This document shows positions 11,299-25,319 of a stretch of 64,000 nt of DNA, in pieces. The notes under the pieces are model-generated. The model did not search any database, was not told the origin of the DNA, and saw nothing but the letters and a program-made list of their open reading frames with translations. The DNA is taken from the NCBI GenBank assembly GCA_027257055.1, contig JAPVLO010000097.1, forward strand, positions 6,487,001-6,551,000, given 5' to 3'. Position 1 is the first letter of the stretch. Each line of letters starts with the position of its first letter. This stretch comes from Cephalopachus bancanus (Eukaryota > Chordata > Mammalia > Primates > Tarsiidae). A program made the position numbers and the translations under genes.

Positions 11299-11800
11299 AG
11301 AGCTGACCCTTGAACACCCTGGGGCTTAGGGGGATCGACCCCCTGTGCAGTTGAAAATCTGCTTATGTCTTTTGACTCTCTAAAAACTTAACTACTAATC
11401 GCCTAAAGTTGACCTGAGGCCTTATCAATAACCATAAACAGTAGACTAACACACATGTTGTATGTTATATATATTATATGCTATATTCTTATAACTAAGC
11501 TAGAGAAAAGAAAATGTTATGAAGAAAATCATAAGGAGAAGATAGCGTATTTACTATTCATTAAGTGGAAGTGGGTTGCTATAAAGGTCTTCGTTCTCAT
11601 CGTCTTCATATTAAATAGGACTGAGGACTCTTTCCCCTGAAAGAGGAGGGGCTGTTTATGCTATCTTGGGGTGGCAAAGGCTTGGAGGCAGAGAGGGAGG
11701 CAAGAGAGGCAGGCACGCTTGACAGAACTCTTGCTGAAAAAAACCCACATTTGAGTGGACCCATACTGTCCACACCTGTGTTGCTCAAGTGTCTGCTGTT
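11299..11800. mobile_element. MER2-type DNA transposon (Tigger/pogo group, non-autonomous)
   Basis: The left end reads 'gctgacccttgaacaccctg' and the right end 'gttgctcaagtgtctgctg', inverted repeats related to the known MER2 terminus (GTTGACCCTTGAACAAC). The interior matches MER2 wording such as 'aactactaatcgcc' and 'gtatgttatatatattat'. The extra length suggests the longer MER2B form. It encodes nothing. Confidence 0.75.
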
Positions 11801-12439
11801 CTACTTTCCCCTGACTGTTTGGTGGTAGACCCTGGAAGGCAGGAGTTTTGACCCAGTCTGTGAGAAACAGGTAGCAATGTGAAGGGCCTGGCAGATTTAA
11901 GACAGCATGAGGTGGAAGGGCCCTGGGAGGGAAGGGTGGAGCTCAGAAAGGAATGCTGAGGAATGACAGAGACAGATGTCACTGCCTTTGTGAGTAATCC
12001 AGTTGCCAAGTGAAAATGTCAAGACTGGTTTGGAAGTTTGTAATCGTGAATTTCGAGTTTTACTTCATGTCCCCAGTCCGAGTTAACCCAGTTCAGCCCA
12101 GTGTCTCACCATTCAGTCCCCATCCGTCCTCTGTTCACACAGGGAAAAGAGAGCTAATATTTATAGCACCAGTTCCCAGGGGGTCCTTTCCACCTTGTGC
12201 CTGGGACCAAACTAGTTAAGTACACTACATATATATTTTAAAATCTCATTTCATGTTTGTAGATTTCTCTACCTCACCTTCTGTTTATACAGAATGTTCA
12301 TAGATAGTATCTTCATATGTGTACATAAACACACACATACACATATATGTTAATTTGGTACTTTAAAAATTCTTTATTTTGTCATTATTGTCTGAGAACT
12401 TAGTGTTGAGGACAAGTTTCTTGAGTCTGAGGGTTAATT

Positions 12440-12752
12440 TTTATTTATTTTTATTTTTATTTATTTTTAGAGACAGTGTCTCACTCTGTTGCCCAGACTG
12501 GAGTGCAGTGACATGATCCTGGCTCACCATAGCCTTGACCTCCTGGGCTCAAGTGACCCTCTCACCTCAGCCTCCCAAGTAGCTGGGACTGCAGGTGTGC
12601 ACCACCATGCCTGGGTAATTTTTAAAATTTTTTGTAGACATGAGGTCTTGCTATGCTGCCTAGGCTGGTCTTGAATTCCTAAGCTCAAGCAGTCCTCCTG
12701 CCTCGGCCTCCCAAAGTGTTGGGATTACGGACATGAGCCACTGCACCCAGCC
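12440..12752 (-). mobile_element. Alu
   Basis: An inverted Alu with a TTTTA-rich tail. It is old and lacks the lineage-specific blocks. Confidence 0.9.
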
Positions 12753-13027
12753 TTGTGATGATTTTGACATGTGATTCTTAAGGAACATAACTTAGAAATG
12801 TGAACCGTTTCCACATTCCTGGCTGTCATGGGTCAGCGAGTTAGACCAGATCCAAGTAGGAGGGAATGCAAGGGGGTGCTGAGGAAGCATGAGGCACACA
12901 TTTCATTGAATTGCAGTCTGCAGAGACAAACACAATTCATTCATTGCAGAGTTTTGATGTAAACTGTCACAGCCTCTGACTGGTTCTATAGCAATGAAGT
13001 GGAATATAATCATTAATAATAACCAAA

Positions 13028-13340
13028 ACAGACTGGTGCAGTGACTCACGCCTGTAGTCCCAGTGCTTCAGGAGGCCAAGGCAAGAGGATTGCTTGAGCC
13101 CAGGAGTTCAAGACCAGCTTGGGCGACATAGTAAGACCTCGTCTCTACAAAAAGTAAAAATAAAAAATTAGCCTGGCATAGTGGTGCATGCCGGTAGTCC
13201 AAACTACGTGGGAGGCTGAGGTGGAAGGATCATTTGAGCCCAGGGGGTCGAGGCTGCAGTGAGCCGTGATTGTGCCCCTGCACTTCAGCCGGGGCAACAG
13301 AGTGAGACCCTAACTCAAAACAATAATAACAATAATAATC
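13028..13340 (+). mobile_element. Alu
   Basis: A sense Alu with an AAT-repeat tail (caataataacaataataat), diverged from consensus throughout. Confidence 0.9.
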
Positions 13341-13539
13341 ACCGAAATGTACTGAAGGCCTTATAGTCCACCAATCAGCAGCCCCTGCCATACTTGGGAA
13401 CTTGTGGGAAGTGCAGAATCCCACTACTCTGTCCCCCTGAATTGGCACCTACATTTTACCAAGACTCCTAGGCAGTTATGTGCCCTGAACACCTTGACTG
13501 GTCTCCATGGTTTCTTGTTTAACCCTGATATAGCCCTTC

Positions 13540-13700
13540 CAGGTGTTATGGTTATTATGTCTATCTTGCAAAGGGGGGAGGTAAGGTTAGTAGATGCTAC
13601 CTGACTTGCTTAAGGCCTAACAAGTGGTAAGTCACTATGCTAGGAATTGAACCCAGGCCTGTCTGGTTCCATAGTCTGTGCCTTCAAATCCATGGTCTGT
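13540..13700 (-). repeat. MIR fragment
   Basis: The reverse MIR core is readable: a 'taaggttagtagatgctacc' segment, then 'gaattgaacccaggcctgtc' matching the MIR tRNA-derived part. Confidence 0.7.
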
Positions 13701-13794
13701 TGATGCCAAAATTCTTATCAACTGTTCAAATAAAAGAATCCAGTAAAGAGCAGGTGATAGAACATTAAATCCCTTGACGACTTCAGGTGCTTTA

Positions 13795-14417
<623 letters not shown>

Positions 14418-15215
14418 TAAAGTACTTCAAACTTGAGCTTTATGTGAACGCTTGCTATCATTTTGTTATCTTAGTGCAGAATGTTTTACATTTGAACAAA
14501 TGTGAGTCTTTATCATAAAGTCCCAGTTTTTGCCTTCAATTTTTCTCTTGGAAGTTTCTTGCCCAGATACTGTACAGGGGCCCCTTGCCAATTCTTCTTC
14601 CGGGGCATCCACAGACTCTGGCCACCAGCTCTTCTGCTGGTCTTCTGGTGGGCATGAAATCTCTAGACAGCCTCTTGTACTCCCAAGCCTTCCTCCATCC
14701 CGTTTGACCCCAGAAGGCCCATCATCTTCGTGGATGCTTTGCCACAAGACCTGTTTTCCTGTCCTTGGCTTTTCCTTAAGATTGGCATGTGCTGTGACTC
14801 TGGTGAAATTTGGCTCCATACCTTCTTCCAGGTATGCTCTGCGGACTCTTTTTGTTTTTACAGAGTCTTGGATAATTTCAGGTGCTAAAGGGGATTGGGA
14901 AGCCCACTGATGGTCATAATTGTTGCCCAAACTCCAGCAGATTCACAAACAAAATGAAACAACAGTGAACAGAATGAAATCAACAGTTTTTCACAAGAGA
15001 TTAAATTTTATTTGGAATGGCTTGGATTTAAGAGAGTGGTCATGATACTGGGATTCTTAAAACATGAAGGCTGTCTTTGCAATATCTTCATAAGTCTTTT
15101 AATTTCTAGAAGTAAAGCCCGTATTTGGCTAGATCTATGTTATGGTGTTTACGTTTCCCTAATGTATAACTAGACTACAATTTTCTACTACTTGGCATCT
15201 GTCTCAGATACTATA

Positions 15216-16039
15216 CAAGGGGGTACTCCCCCAAAACCGGAATTTATTTATAAAAAATTGTGTATGTGTAAACTTCAGTCACCTGCAAAATACTCTTCAT
15301 TTGATGCAATATACCTATTGAGATGCTTTTTCTTTTCTTTTCTTTTTTTTTTTTTTGAGTCGGAGTTCCCCTCCGTCGCCCAGACTGAAGTGCAGTGGCT
15401 GCTCCCAGCCACCTCAGCCTCGACCCACTGGGCTCCAGCGATCCTTCCGCCTCAGCCTTCTGAGTAGCCAGAACTACAAATGCGCACTACCACACTTGGC
15501 TAATTTTTTAAAAAAATTTATTGTAGAGATGAGATCTCACCAAGTTGCCTGGGCGGGTCTCGAACCCGCGGGTTCAGGCAGTCCACTCACCTCGGCCTCC
15601 CAAAGTGCTGGGATTACAGGTTGAGCCACGGAGCCCGGCCTTGAGATACTTTTTCTACTGCTCAGAACAGTTTTTGAACTCATCAATTTGGATGCCTTTT
15701 AGTGTTTCTGCCATTTTTTTGTTTCACCTCTTTCACATCAGCAAAACGTTTTTCTTTGAGGACTTTCTTCATCTGGGGAAACAAGAAAAAAGTCTCTTAG
15801 GATAAGATCAGGTGAATAGGGAGGGTGGGGCACAGGGTTCGTGCTGTTTTTAGTCCAAACTGCTGAACACTCAGCATGCTGTGGGCAGGTACACTCATAA
15901 ATCACCCATCTCCCAACAATGCTGGCTGGTACACTGATGCCAGTGGGTTCCTAGAACATTTACCTGGGGGCAAAGCCTGTACCACAAGGGGCCTGCCCTC
16001 CAAAAGATAATTTTGGTTTTTTTTGGGGGGGGCCTCCCA
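15216..16039 (-). mobile_element. Mariner-derived non-autonomous element, copy 1, split by an Alu
   Basis: TA dinucleotides flank terminal repeats beginning CAAGGGGG (left) and TGGGAGG on the reverse strand (right). The minus strand carries a degraded mariner transposase C-terminus, readable as EKRFADVKEVKQK. The first two catalytic aspartates are absent. Without the nested Alu the element is about 515 bp. It belongs with the copies at 42515 and 59944. Confidence 0.8.
15333..15640 (-). mobile_element. Young-type Alu nested in mariner copy 1
   Basis: Flanked by 'ttgagatgctttttc' and 'ttgagatactttttc' (15 bp, one mismatch), so it landed after the mariner. It carries the GCGGGTTCGAGACCCGC B-box block on its own strand. 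Confidence 0.92.
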
Positions 16040-16211
16040 TATAAGTCAACAGAAATTTCACTTAAAAGTTGAGATTTACTAATATATATTTTGAATAGAC
16101 TACAGAATCAGGGTATCATTTTGGTTAGTGTTTTGATATAATATTGCTTACCGATTAATAGCCTCTGTGACTTGTTTTTAGTATGACACATGTTCTGATA
16201 AAATAGAAATG

Positions 16212-16352
16212 ACTGGCTAGGTGCAGTGGCTGATGCTTGTAATTACAGCACTTTGGGAAGCCGGCATGAACCCAGGAGTTCGAGACCAGCCTAGGCAACA
16301 TAGCAAGACCTCATCTCTACAAAAGTTTAAAAAATAAAATAAAATAGAAACA
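16212..16352 (+). mobile_element. Free left Alu monomer (FLAM-like)
   Basis: Only the left arm is present, running from 'ggctaggtgcagtggctg' to an A-rich tail (aaaaaataaaataaaatag). Confidence 0.8.
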
Positions 16353-16884
16353 ATCAAAATGATAATGCAAGGATTTATTACTTCCAATTTAGTGTGCCTT
16401 TCAAATGCAGTATTCAGCCAGTTTAGTTCTTGTGGGATAAGTTTGTGAACTTTTAGAATAATCTTTTGTATTAAGCCAGCTCATCTGGAATATTGGCTTC
16501 CATTTTGTGGTATTCTTTCTGACAAAACTATATCTAAATATATCTTAGATTCTTTTTTCCATCTTGAACAAATATCTCATTGTTTTTTTTACGCCAGAAA
16601 AAAAGAGACTTGCGGAATGTTTATTTTTCAGTGGATCGAGGTAGCAATTTAAAAACATGTTGCTGTAGAAACACACAGACCTAAATAAAAGTATAACGAG
16701 AACGTTGGAAAGCTGATTATGCTAGCTTCATTCTCTTTTCCCCCTCTACCCACAGTTCTTTCCCGTGTTCATATTTTATAACAAATGGTAGAGCATTCAC
16801 AGCACTGGTGATTTCAGTACTTTTCAGAATCATTCTGTGGTGGGGAGGGGAGGGGTGATGTTCCAGGAATGTTTTTCAGGTTGT

Positions 16885-17176
16885 TTTTGTTGTTGTTTTT
16901 CTGAGTTGGAGTCCCACTCCCTCGCTCAAACTGGAGTGCAGTGGCCGCTCCCGGCCACCGCAGCCTTGACCAGCTGGGTTCCACCTCCGCCTTCCAAGTA
17001 GCTGGAACTACAGGCACGCACTACCACGCCCGGCTAATTTTTTTTTTTTTTTTTTTTAAATTGTAGAGATGAGAACCAAGTTGCCCGAGCGGTTCTCGAA
17101 CCTGCGGGCTCAGGCAATTCATTCACCTCAGCCTCCCAAAGCACAGGATTACAGGCTGACCTACCACCCGGCCTGT
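16885..17176 (-). mobile_element. Alu
   Basis: An inverted Alu with a GTT-repeat tail. It has the 'aattgtagagatgagaacc' middle and a B-box region reading 'ggttctcgaacctgcgggc', related to the young subfamily but mutated. Confidence 0.9.
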
Positions 17177-18229
17177 TTTGTTTTTTTTTTTTAAACTTAA
17201 TGAAGAGGAGCATGGATACATAGAATCCCATCTGATCATGTCCCCTTGGGATGTGAGTGATGATATAAGACAGAGACAGGTAAAGGAGAATCCTATACTG
17301 AAAAACTCTGAAAATCAGATTCATTAATGCATGCATGAGCACTTAAAGTATCCAAGGGTAAGAATTTGGAGATGAAGAGTAACCTAGAAATAGTTAAGAG
17401 AAGACACTTGAGAAACCACAATGGTTACTGAGGATGAGTCTGCAGGACTGACTGGACAGAAAGGTCTTAAATCTCATTAGATTTTCAACCCTGGAGTCAA
17501 TCCTGGAGAGCGACTGATGTGTATCCAAGGCATAGAAGCAAAGGTGGCCTGACCAAACTGAAAGACTAAACAGTGAAAACTTAAGTACATATCAGGGGAA
17601 TGTGGAAACCTAGAAAAAATAAAATATAAAATATTACCTTGTCAAGACTGTAAGCCTTTTCTGTGCTGTACCACCGCAGCCCTCTCAGGCAAGCCTTAGA
17701 GTACTAGTACGTTACATGTGCCAACTCAAAGGGAAGTTGCCACATCCCACCATATATGAGCCACCCTAAATGTTCACTGTTTTGCTAATCTACATATTTT
17801 AAGACTGAGTATAGGTACAATAACCCAAAGACATCCAGAACTAGTACCAGTTTACAGTTTACATTTTAGTTACAACGCACGAGCACTAAATCCCTGGCTT
17901 CTTTGGAACCCAGCATTGTTTCATTCACATCTCAGGTCTGTGGGACCACACTATGAATAATCAGTAAGGTACTTGTGAACAGTGCTTTACACATTACAAA
18001 GAACTTCTGGGTGTGCTTTCATCCTAAGGGCTTTGTAGGGGAGAGCCCAGGGTCAGGTACTGGGCTGGAAGGTCCATGGTCCATGCGGTCACAAAATCCT
18101 TTTCTTTGGAGGAAACAGTCTCATCGGGGAGGCAGGCATGTTACTGGAAGAATAAAGCCTGACCCTAAGATAAGCCTGTGACATTCTACACACAGAATAT
18201 AAATGAGCTTAAGGGGCAGGATAGGAACT

Positions 18230-18350
18230 GTGATCATACCTGTGCTACAGATGAAGAAAATTGACCCTCAGAGAGTATAATTTCTCAAGTTCACCTACCT
18301 ACCAAGAAGCAAAGTTATGGTTCTGGTTCTAACTCCAGAACTCTTATACA
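18230..18350 (-). repeat. MIR fragment
   Basis: Reverse MIR core with 'acagatgaagaaaattgacc' followed by 'ggttctaactccagaactct'. Confidence 0.65.
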
Positions 18351-19339
18351 GTAGGACTTTTTAAGCTATACTTTATAGCTGAAATTATAAATGGGGTACA
18401 ATTAGGTATTAAACCAAACACCGAAGCACAAGTATATGGTTGGATATACCTTTTAAAAACAAAGAATTTTAATGTGATTTTTGTGCTCTTGGGATTTCAG
18501 GAAAAGAAAAGGGAACATGATTGGTTCAGGTGAAATGATTGGTCCAGTCTTCTAAATATGAGCATACAGTCAAGTTGTGTGGCTGGAAGCTATAGTCTTA
18601 GGTTGATGTTGGGATACTTTCGTCACACAAAATTAAGCCCCTCAGAGAGCCCTTTCTCCAGTGGCTGACTGTCAACTGACTCCTTGCTGGGGGTCTGACG
18701 GTCACTGGGACCAGTCCCAGGCTCTGTGGTTCTTTATCTGCTTGCTGTCTGGCAGTTGAAGACTTGCTCCCCAGGGCCTTCTGTCTTTTCCACTTCCCTC
18801 AGAGCACTTAATTAAAAGAAAAAAATGGACACGGCTCTGATGCAGAGTTATAACTAGTAAAAAGAACCAATAAAAATGACTATACAGTGCCTAACAAATA
18901 GAAAATGTTTAATAATACCAAGGCGCTCTGTGGGGCAAGGGTTTTACCTCTTGGCATGGGATGACAGGCCCCCTGCCGAGGCTTCTCCCTCTGTGCTGTC
19001 CTTGGCTGGTGGTGGTTCCTGCCCAACTGGAACAGGCAAGTGGACAATTCTGTCTTGGAGTCACCTGACTTTCTTACTACAAGAACATCCTTGAGAAGTG
19101 ACCATCACAGCCATGTAGTGATAACAGAAAACACAAGGAACAAAGGATACTCTGGGGATATGGGAGTAAAAAGGAAAATGAGAAAAGACCTCGCAGAAAA
19201 AATAAATGTTGGAGAGGTAAGCCAGTGAGGAATCTCTAACCTTCAAGGAAGAAGTACATCAGTTTCAAGCAAAACTCATATTCCCTGGGGGTCCTGGTAG
19301 ACTTGTCAAGGGATGGACCCACCACGTTAAAATTACATG

Positions 19340-19462
19340 AGTAATTAACTAGAATGGGCCTCAGGCAAGTTACTGCATTGCTTTCTTGTTAAATGTGCAT
19401 AATGGGAATACAATTGTGAGCATTAAAAACCTATAGTAAGTGCTCAATAAATGATAGCTTTT
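19340..19462 (+). repeat. MIR fragment, 3' part
   Basis: Sense MIR: 'caggcaagttactgcattgc' through 'aagtgctcaataaatgatag'. Confidence 0.7.
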
Positions 19463-19478
19463 CTAAAAAATTCTTTTG

Positions 19479-19778
19479 GGACCGGCTTGGTAGCTCAGCC
19501 TGTAATCCCAGCACTTTGGGAGGCCAAGATGAGTGGATTGCCTGAGCACAAGAATTCGAGACCAGCCCAGGCAACTTGGCAAGACCTCGTCTCTACAATA
19601 AAATAAAAAGTAGCCAGACTTGGTAGCACGCATCTGTAGTTCCGGCTACTTGGAAGACTAAGGTGGAAGGATTGCTGGAGCCCAGAAGGTCGATGATGGG
19701 GTGGCTGTGAGCGTGCGTGCCACTGCACTCCAGCCTGGGTGAAGAAGTGAGACTCCAACTCAAAAAAAAAAAAAAATT
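19479..19778 (+). mobile_element. Alu, young-type A box
   Basis: A sense Alu whose head reads TTGGTAGCTCAGCCTGTAAT, giving the A-box region TAGCTCAGCC typical of real tRNAs. It ends in an uninterrupted A tail. Confidence 0.9.
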
Positions 19779-20172
19779 CTGTTGGTCACGGATTATTTAA
19801 CAGGTTAGAGGAAAAGTACAAGAATATATGCAACTTACAGCTGATCCTCAATAGTCTCTTTGAAAGATAAGACAAAGGATTTTTAAAAATCACAAAGTAT
19901 TTATAAATACAGATGAAAGAGTGGAACTATGCGAAGAAACCAGTTGGAGAACTCACATCTGTGGCACAGATAAAATAACGATAAACAAGAGGCAAATAAT
20001 AAAAACCATGAAGTTTAGAGAAAGATGGATATTAAGTTATAGGTGTCCCTGTTTGAATTTGTATGTGACTCACTAAAATATAGAGATAAAATTAAACCCA
20101 CAAACTTTTATTCTCTCATTTATATTATGGAGAGAATAATTCAAATATCCTTTATATAAAATGTGTAAAGGA

Positions 20173-20460
20173 GCCGGCTCGGTGGCTCAGCCTGTAATCC
20201 CGCGCCTTTGGGAGGCTGAGGTGAGTGGATTGCCTGAGCCCGCAGGTTCGAGACCCGCCTGGGCAGTGAGACCTCATCTCTACAATAAATCAAAAAAATC
20301 AGCTGGGCATGGTAGCGCGCGCCTGTAATTCCGGCTACTCGGAAGGCTGAGGCAGAAGGATCACCAGAGCCCAGCAGGTCGAGGCTGCGGTGGCCGGGAG
20401 CGGCCACTGCACTCCAGTCTGGGCAACAGAGTGAGACTCCAACTCAAAAAAAAAAAAAAA
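20173..20460 (+). mobile_element. Alu, young type
   Basis: A full-length sense copy flanked by a perfect 'aaaatgtgtaaagga' duplication (20158-20172 and 20457-20471). Head GCCGGCTCGGTGGCTCAGCC, middle CTACAATAAATCAAAAAAAT. A clean tail and exact duplication mark recent insertion. Confidence 0.95.
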
Positions 20461-20738
20461 TGTGTAAAGGATTAATTTTGGACTAACTTTAAGTTGATTT
20501 TACTTTTTATATATATTTTTAGAAGATTTTAAGCAAAAAATTGAAATGACTTAACAAGTATTGGCAATATAAGTCTTCAGTGTTCAGTAAGATTATCTCA
20601 TAAAAAATACACAATTTGATTTTTTTCTAATTGTAAGTAGTGAATTTATAGAGACTGATCACTTTTTAAAATAATTTTCACTAGAATGTTGTGATAACAG
20701 TAAATCATATTCTGAATTTATTTTAATAAACAAATATC

Positions 20739-20975
20739 TTGGCCGTGTGCAGTGGCTCACTCCTGTAATCCCAGCATTTTGGGAGACCAAGGTGAGAAGG
20801 TTGCCTGAGTCCAGGAGTTTGAGACCAGCCTGGACAACTTGGCGAGACTTTTTCTCTACAGTAAATATAAAAATTAGCCAGACATGGTGATGCACCACTG
20901 TAGCCCAGCTACTTGGAAGGCTGAGGCAGAAGGATCACCTGAGCCCAGCAGGTTGAAATAAAATAAAATAAACAA
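20739..20975 (+). mobile_element. Alu, truncated in the right arm
   Basis: A sense Alu ending early at 'cccagcaggttg' and then an AAATA tail. 'aataaacaaata' occurs on both sides. Confidence 0.85.
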
Positions 20976-21529
20976 ATAGTTTAGTCATCTAGAATATGGA
21001 ACTAGGATCCTGTAAGCTTTTATAATTAAGACTCAACCCATACGACCAGATGATAAATTGCAGGTTTCGTTCCGTTTTGTTTTGTTTTTTAATGATAGCT
21101 TTAAAAATATTCTCATGGCCACTTAACCAGAGAAGATCTCATCCAAATCTAATAAAGAATATAAAACTCTCTGGCAATGTATTACACAGAACAGTAGCAC
21201 TCTTTGTAATAAAGTACTCATTTGAGAGAGATTATGTCATCCTCTTAACCCCCTTTTCCTACTTGACTGAAATAAAATACGTACTTGACATAAATCATCA
21301 AATAATTCGCATTTTAGTCATTACTTAATTTATACCAACTTGTTTAGAAATGAAGTCAATAAACATTATCTGCATCATAAAGTATGAATTGCAGTGAGTT
21401 TATTAGCCTTCAGTGCCATTCCTTGGTAACAGGACTATATACACATCTCATTCCTGAAGCATTTGTCCCCACAACCAAGCCAATAGCTAACATACCCATG
21501 TAGCATGTTACTGTTAACTACCTAGTGTG

Positions 21530-21790
21530 CACTGTTTTATATGATCCTCATAACAATCTTGTAGGCTAAAGAGGTTAAGTGACTTGCCTCAGGAGGGAGG
21601 TGGTGAATGATAAGCCTAGGACTGGATCCCTAGTCTTTCACTTGATCATTCAACAAATATTTATTGAGCACCTACTGTGTGCCTGTAGTGCTGAGGACCC
21701 AAAAAAGAGTAAGGCAGCGAAGATCCTGTTTCTCATGTACTTGACACTCAGGTTGAGAAAGGCAGACGGGAACACTAATGAAACCGTCAT
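21530..21790. repeat. MIR plus old L2-like fragment
   Basis: Reverse MIR core (aggttaagtgacttgcctca) is followed by 'ttattgagcacctactgtgt', the start of an ancient interspersed family seen again at 23780, 36430 and 43810. Confidence 0.6.
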
Positions 21791-22389
21791 TAAATTAGAA
21801 AGAAGTGACTTAAGCAGCAATCAGTCTGGATCCCAGGACCCATCCTGTTCCTGCCATCTTCTACATCAGTGAGTCCCGCCCCCACGGAAGCAGACCACAC
21901 ACACAGACTGCTTGGGCTCAGGCAACCCCAGATGCGGTCCTGCAGAACCCAGGGCAGATGAAGCTGTGCCTGGCCTCATCCGATCTTCCAGGTAAAGGTG
22001 GTCACTATTGTGTGAGCCACGTTCAATTTATTTTTCCTAATTAAAATGTTAGGGAAGCGATGGGTAAGATGTAGAATGAGTATTAGAATAGTTTCTGAAG
22101 ATCTCAGAGTGGGTAGGGCCTCTGGCCCCCTCTACCTGTTGTTAGGTAGGGTAGACAGCACCTGTAAGTAGGCGGAGATCCAGATTGGTTGAGTAGCAGA
22201 ATCTGGGCTAGAGTCAAGAACTGATCTTGACTTATTGAGATCGAGACTGAGAATCTCTTTCCTGCCTGACAAAGCCCCGTCTTCTCATCAGATTGTGTGT
22301 AACCTTTGTGATGTGATGACATCATACTGTAGTCATGTATTCAGTTCATCCTCATCCCAGGCATTTCTCCTATGCCACTCAAAAGCTAA

Positions 22390-22692
22390 GTGAGCCCACG
22401 CGATGGTCACGCCTGTAATCCCAGCACTTTGGAAGGCAGAGGAGAGAGAATTGCCTGAGCCAGGGGTTCGAGACCAGCCTGAACAACTTGGACAGACCTC
22501 ATCTCCACAATAAATCAAAAAATTAGCTGGGTGTGGTGGCACACGCCTGTAGCTCCAGCTACTTGGAAGACTGAGGTGGAAGGATCACCTGAGCCCAGCA
22601 GGTTGAGGCTGCAGTAGCCATGTTCGTGCCACTGCACTACAGCCTGGACAACAGAGTGAGACTCCGACTTCAAAGAAAGAAAGAAAAAAAAG
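22390..22692 (+). mobile_element. Alu
   Basis: A sense Alu with AAAG-rich tail and the lineage block 'ccacaataaatcaaaaaatt'. CpG sites are mostly decayed. Confidence 0.9.
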
Positions 22693-23499
22693 GTGAATTA
22701 GTTGCTTAGGGACTGAGGTCTCTTCTCCCAGATACACACTTTTCCTCAAACTGCCTCTCTGAATAGATCTGTCAGTAAATAGACCTATTTCTGCCCCACT
22801 CCTGTAAAACAAAGCAGCTAAGGTGTTATTGATGGAATCAAAACATATGTAACCATTTGTTTGTGAAATGCTTAATTATATTTGTGATGCTAAAGAAATG
22901 AGGTATCAGTTTTTGAGCCGGGAGTGTGCTGGCCACAGCTTAACTGGATCCTGACCTCCCTGCCGGGTGTCAATCTGGCCACCCCACCCAACCAAAATAG
23001 GAGAAACCTCTCTGAATAGGACAGCTGAGATTCTGGAATACCTGATAAGATGATGTCTAGAATCCCTTTCTGCCCTAAGAACCTAAGATTCTATCATGCA
23101 AAAGATGTCTGTTAATCAAACGCTTGAAAATTACATCAACATTCAAATACATCAAAGGAAAACCTGTTTTATAGTTCCCGTTTGTGAATTTTGATACTGG
23201 GTCAGGCTATTTAAAGTTAAACATACTTCGGTATCCTTTACAGTGTCTACTGCCATTTTTGTTTAGGGTTTATATGTTTTAAGGATCTATATACATATAT
23301 CTCTTTTTGATGATATTTGACTTAATGTAATATATGTGTATTTGATTTAAAGTCTTTCAACCCAGGGTTGAAATTTTTAAAACTGACTTAGGGCTATTTT
23401 ATTTTTATTTGCTATAATCTGAGTAGCCCTTCAAAAAACATGGTTGAATATTTTTTAAGAGTAGGAGTTAATATTGTCATGATTTTTATTCATTCTAAA

Positions 23500-23590
23500 A
23501 GCTGGGCATTGCCCCTGTTGCTCACTGTGCCATTCCCCATGCCTGCCACAGTGGCTGGCACATATCAGATGCTCAAAAGTATTTGTGGAA
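23500..23590 (+). repeat. MIR or L2 3' end
   Basis: The segment 'gtggctggcacatatcagat' followed by 'gctcaaaagtatttg' matches the shared 3' tail of MIR and L2. Confidence 0.55.
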
Positions 23591-23779
23591 AAGAAGAAAA
23601 ACACTTTGTAGTAACATTTTAAAGTTCATTTAACATCTTTGCCCTCCTCACCTTGAGCAGAAAGGATCTAAAATATTTTACCCTCATTTGAAAATATGAA
23701 AACTAATTCCTTAATAATGAAGGCTAGAAATATAAAAGCTCTTCCAGTAGCACAAAAAGGAAAAAAACACACCGTTTCT

Positions 23780-23890
23780 TCAATATTTGTTGCAACCTAC
23801 TATGTGCCTGGCACTGTGTTGTGCTCTGAGGGATCAGATGATGAAGACAGGGTCCTGAAAGTCAAGTTCTCTACTGTACACGTTCTACAT
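23780..23890. repeat. Old L2-like fragment
   Basis: The phrase 'ctactatgtgcctggcactg' marks the same ancient family as at 21650 and 43820. Confidence 0.5.
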
Positions 23891-24249
23891 TTAAGTTATT
23901 CTCCTTTGCTGATTTCTTAACACACAATGGGAATCGGAATCACATACACCCAAAGTAAGTCACCAGCCTGGTTAACTCTGGTGGTGGCGGCAGTGCTGTC
24001 CTACTGTAGGTGTGGGTCTGGTTGTTGAGGTTGTGTCTTCTGTGGGTGAGGGAGGGACAGTATTGAGATGAACATGCCCCAAAGTCACCAAACCTAGACT
24101 TTCAGCCTCTGTGTTTTAGGTTTGTATAGATGGCCTTCTTCTCTCTACCTCAAGCCTACTCCTATTTTTTTTTCTTTCCTTTTTAACTTTCTTATAACCC
24201 TTACATCATCTTTGCTTCTCCCTGGCTCAACCTCCAACCCCATGGTGCA

Positions 24250-24295
24250 TCGAAGACAAACCCTTTTTTTCTTCTTCTTCTTCTTTTTCTTTTTA
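24250..24295. repeat. TTC-rich pyrimidine tract
   Basis: A short (TTC)n/T-rich run without an attached SINE. Confidence 0.7.
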
Positions 24296-25319
24296 ACCAC
24301 AGCTGGATCAGAACTTGACTATCTAGAGAAATTTTCTTGAGATTTCAAGAGACACCCTTTTATAAAAGTACATAATCACCCAATATATAATATTTGCTCA
24401 GTGTATAGGGTTGACAGTACAACTTGAAGGGGTCAGTGTTGTAATCTGGGTTTAGAGAAAAGAGGAAAATGTACTTTACACATGCTACTTTAAAATACCA
24501 AGGGAATAAATATCAACCAGGGCATGAATATTTGTCTGGTCTTTATTTCCATTCCTCTAGAAGAATCTGGTCCATAAGTAGGCACCCTTTTTACAGAAGA
24601 GAGGGGCCAGAGAATGCCCAGAACCTTGTCTGTCCACCTAATATCTACCTTGGGTTTTGTTGATGTTGTTATTGTTTAGTGTCCTATTGTCTCTCTTCTA
24701 GTTTAATTATGTTCATATTAGGACATATCATATGTTGTGTTAGGAAGCATTAATGACTGTTGTCACTAAACCTGTTTTACTTTTATGGTATTTGATCATG
24801 GGCCCCACTTGTCCTTTTGACTGTTCACAACTACAGAAATTAAAATCCATGTTCTCGACAATATTTAATATTGTTTGGGAATTTTTGTTCTATTCTGATT
24901 TAAATATAACTTTCTTGGGTCACATTTTCTTTTAAATTTAAAGAATATGGTCTGGGAGAGGAAAGAATAGTTAATAAAAGGATATAAATTTACATGTCTG
25001 GTTTTTTTTCTTCTTGATACTTTCTTTTTTTCTTTTTTTTAGATTGGAAAATATAGCTTATTTAGAAAGCAAATTTGAGAGAGAGAGGGGGACTTCACCT
25101 CCCCAAGGGAGGGAGGGGGCCAAAGTTAGGAAACATGACGATGGCCGTAGCTCAAAGAGCACATGGCCACACCAGAGTCTAGTAAGGCAGTGGCCGGTAC
25201 TTTTTTTTAACTGGTCTGTCTCTCTTGGTTCTTATTTTACTTTGGAATTTACTTTGGGATTTTCACTTCCGGGGATGCAGAGAGAGGAAAGAAGGGAAAA
25301 AGGATTTGGGGCTGAGATA

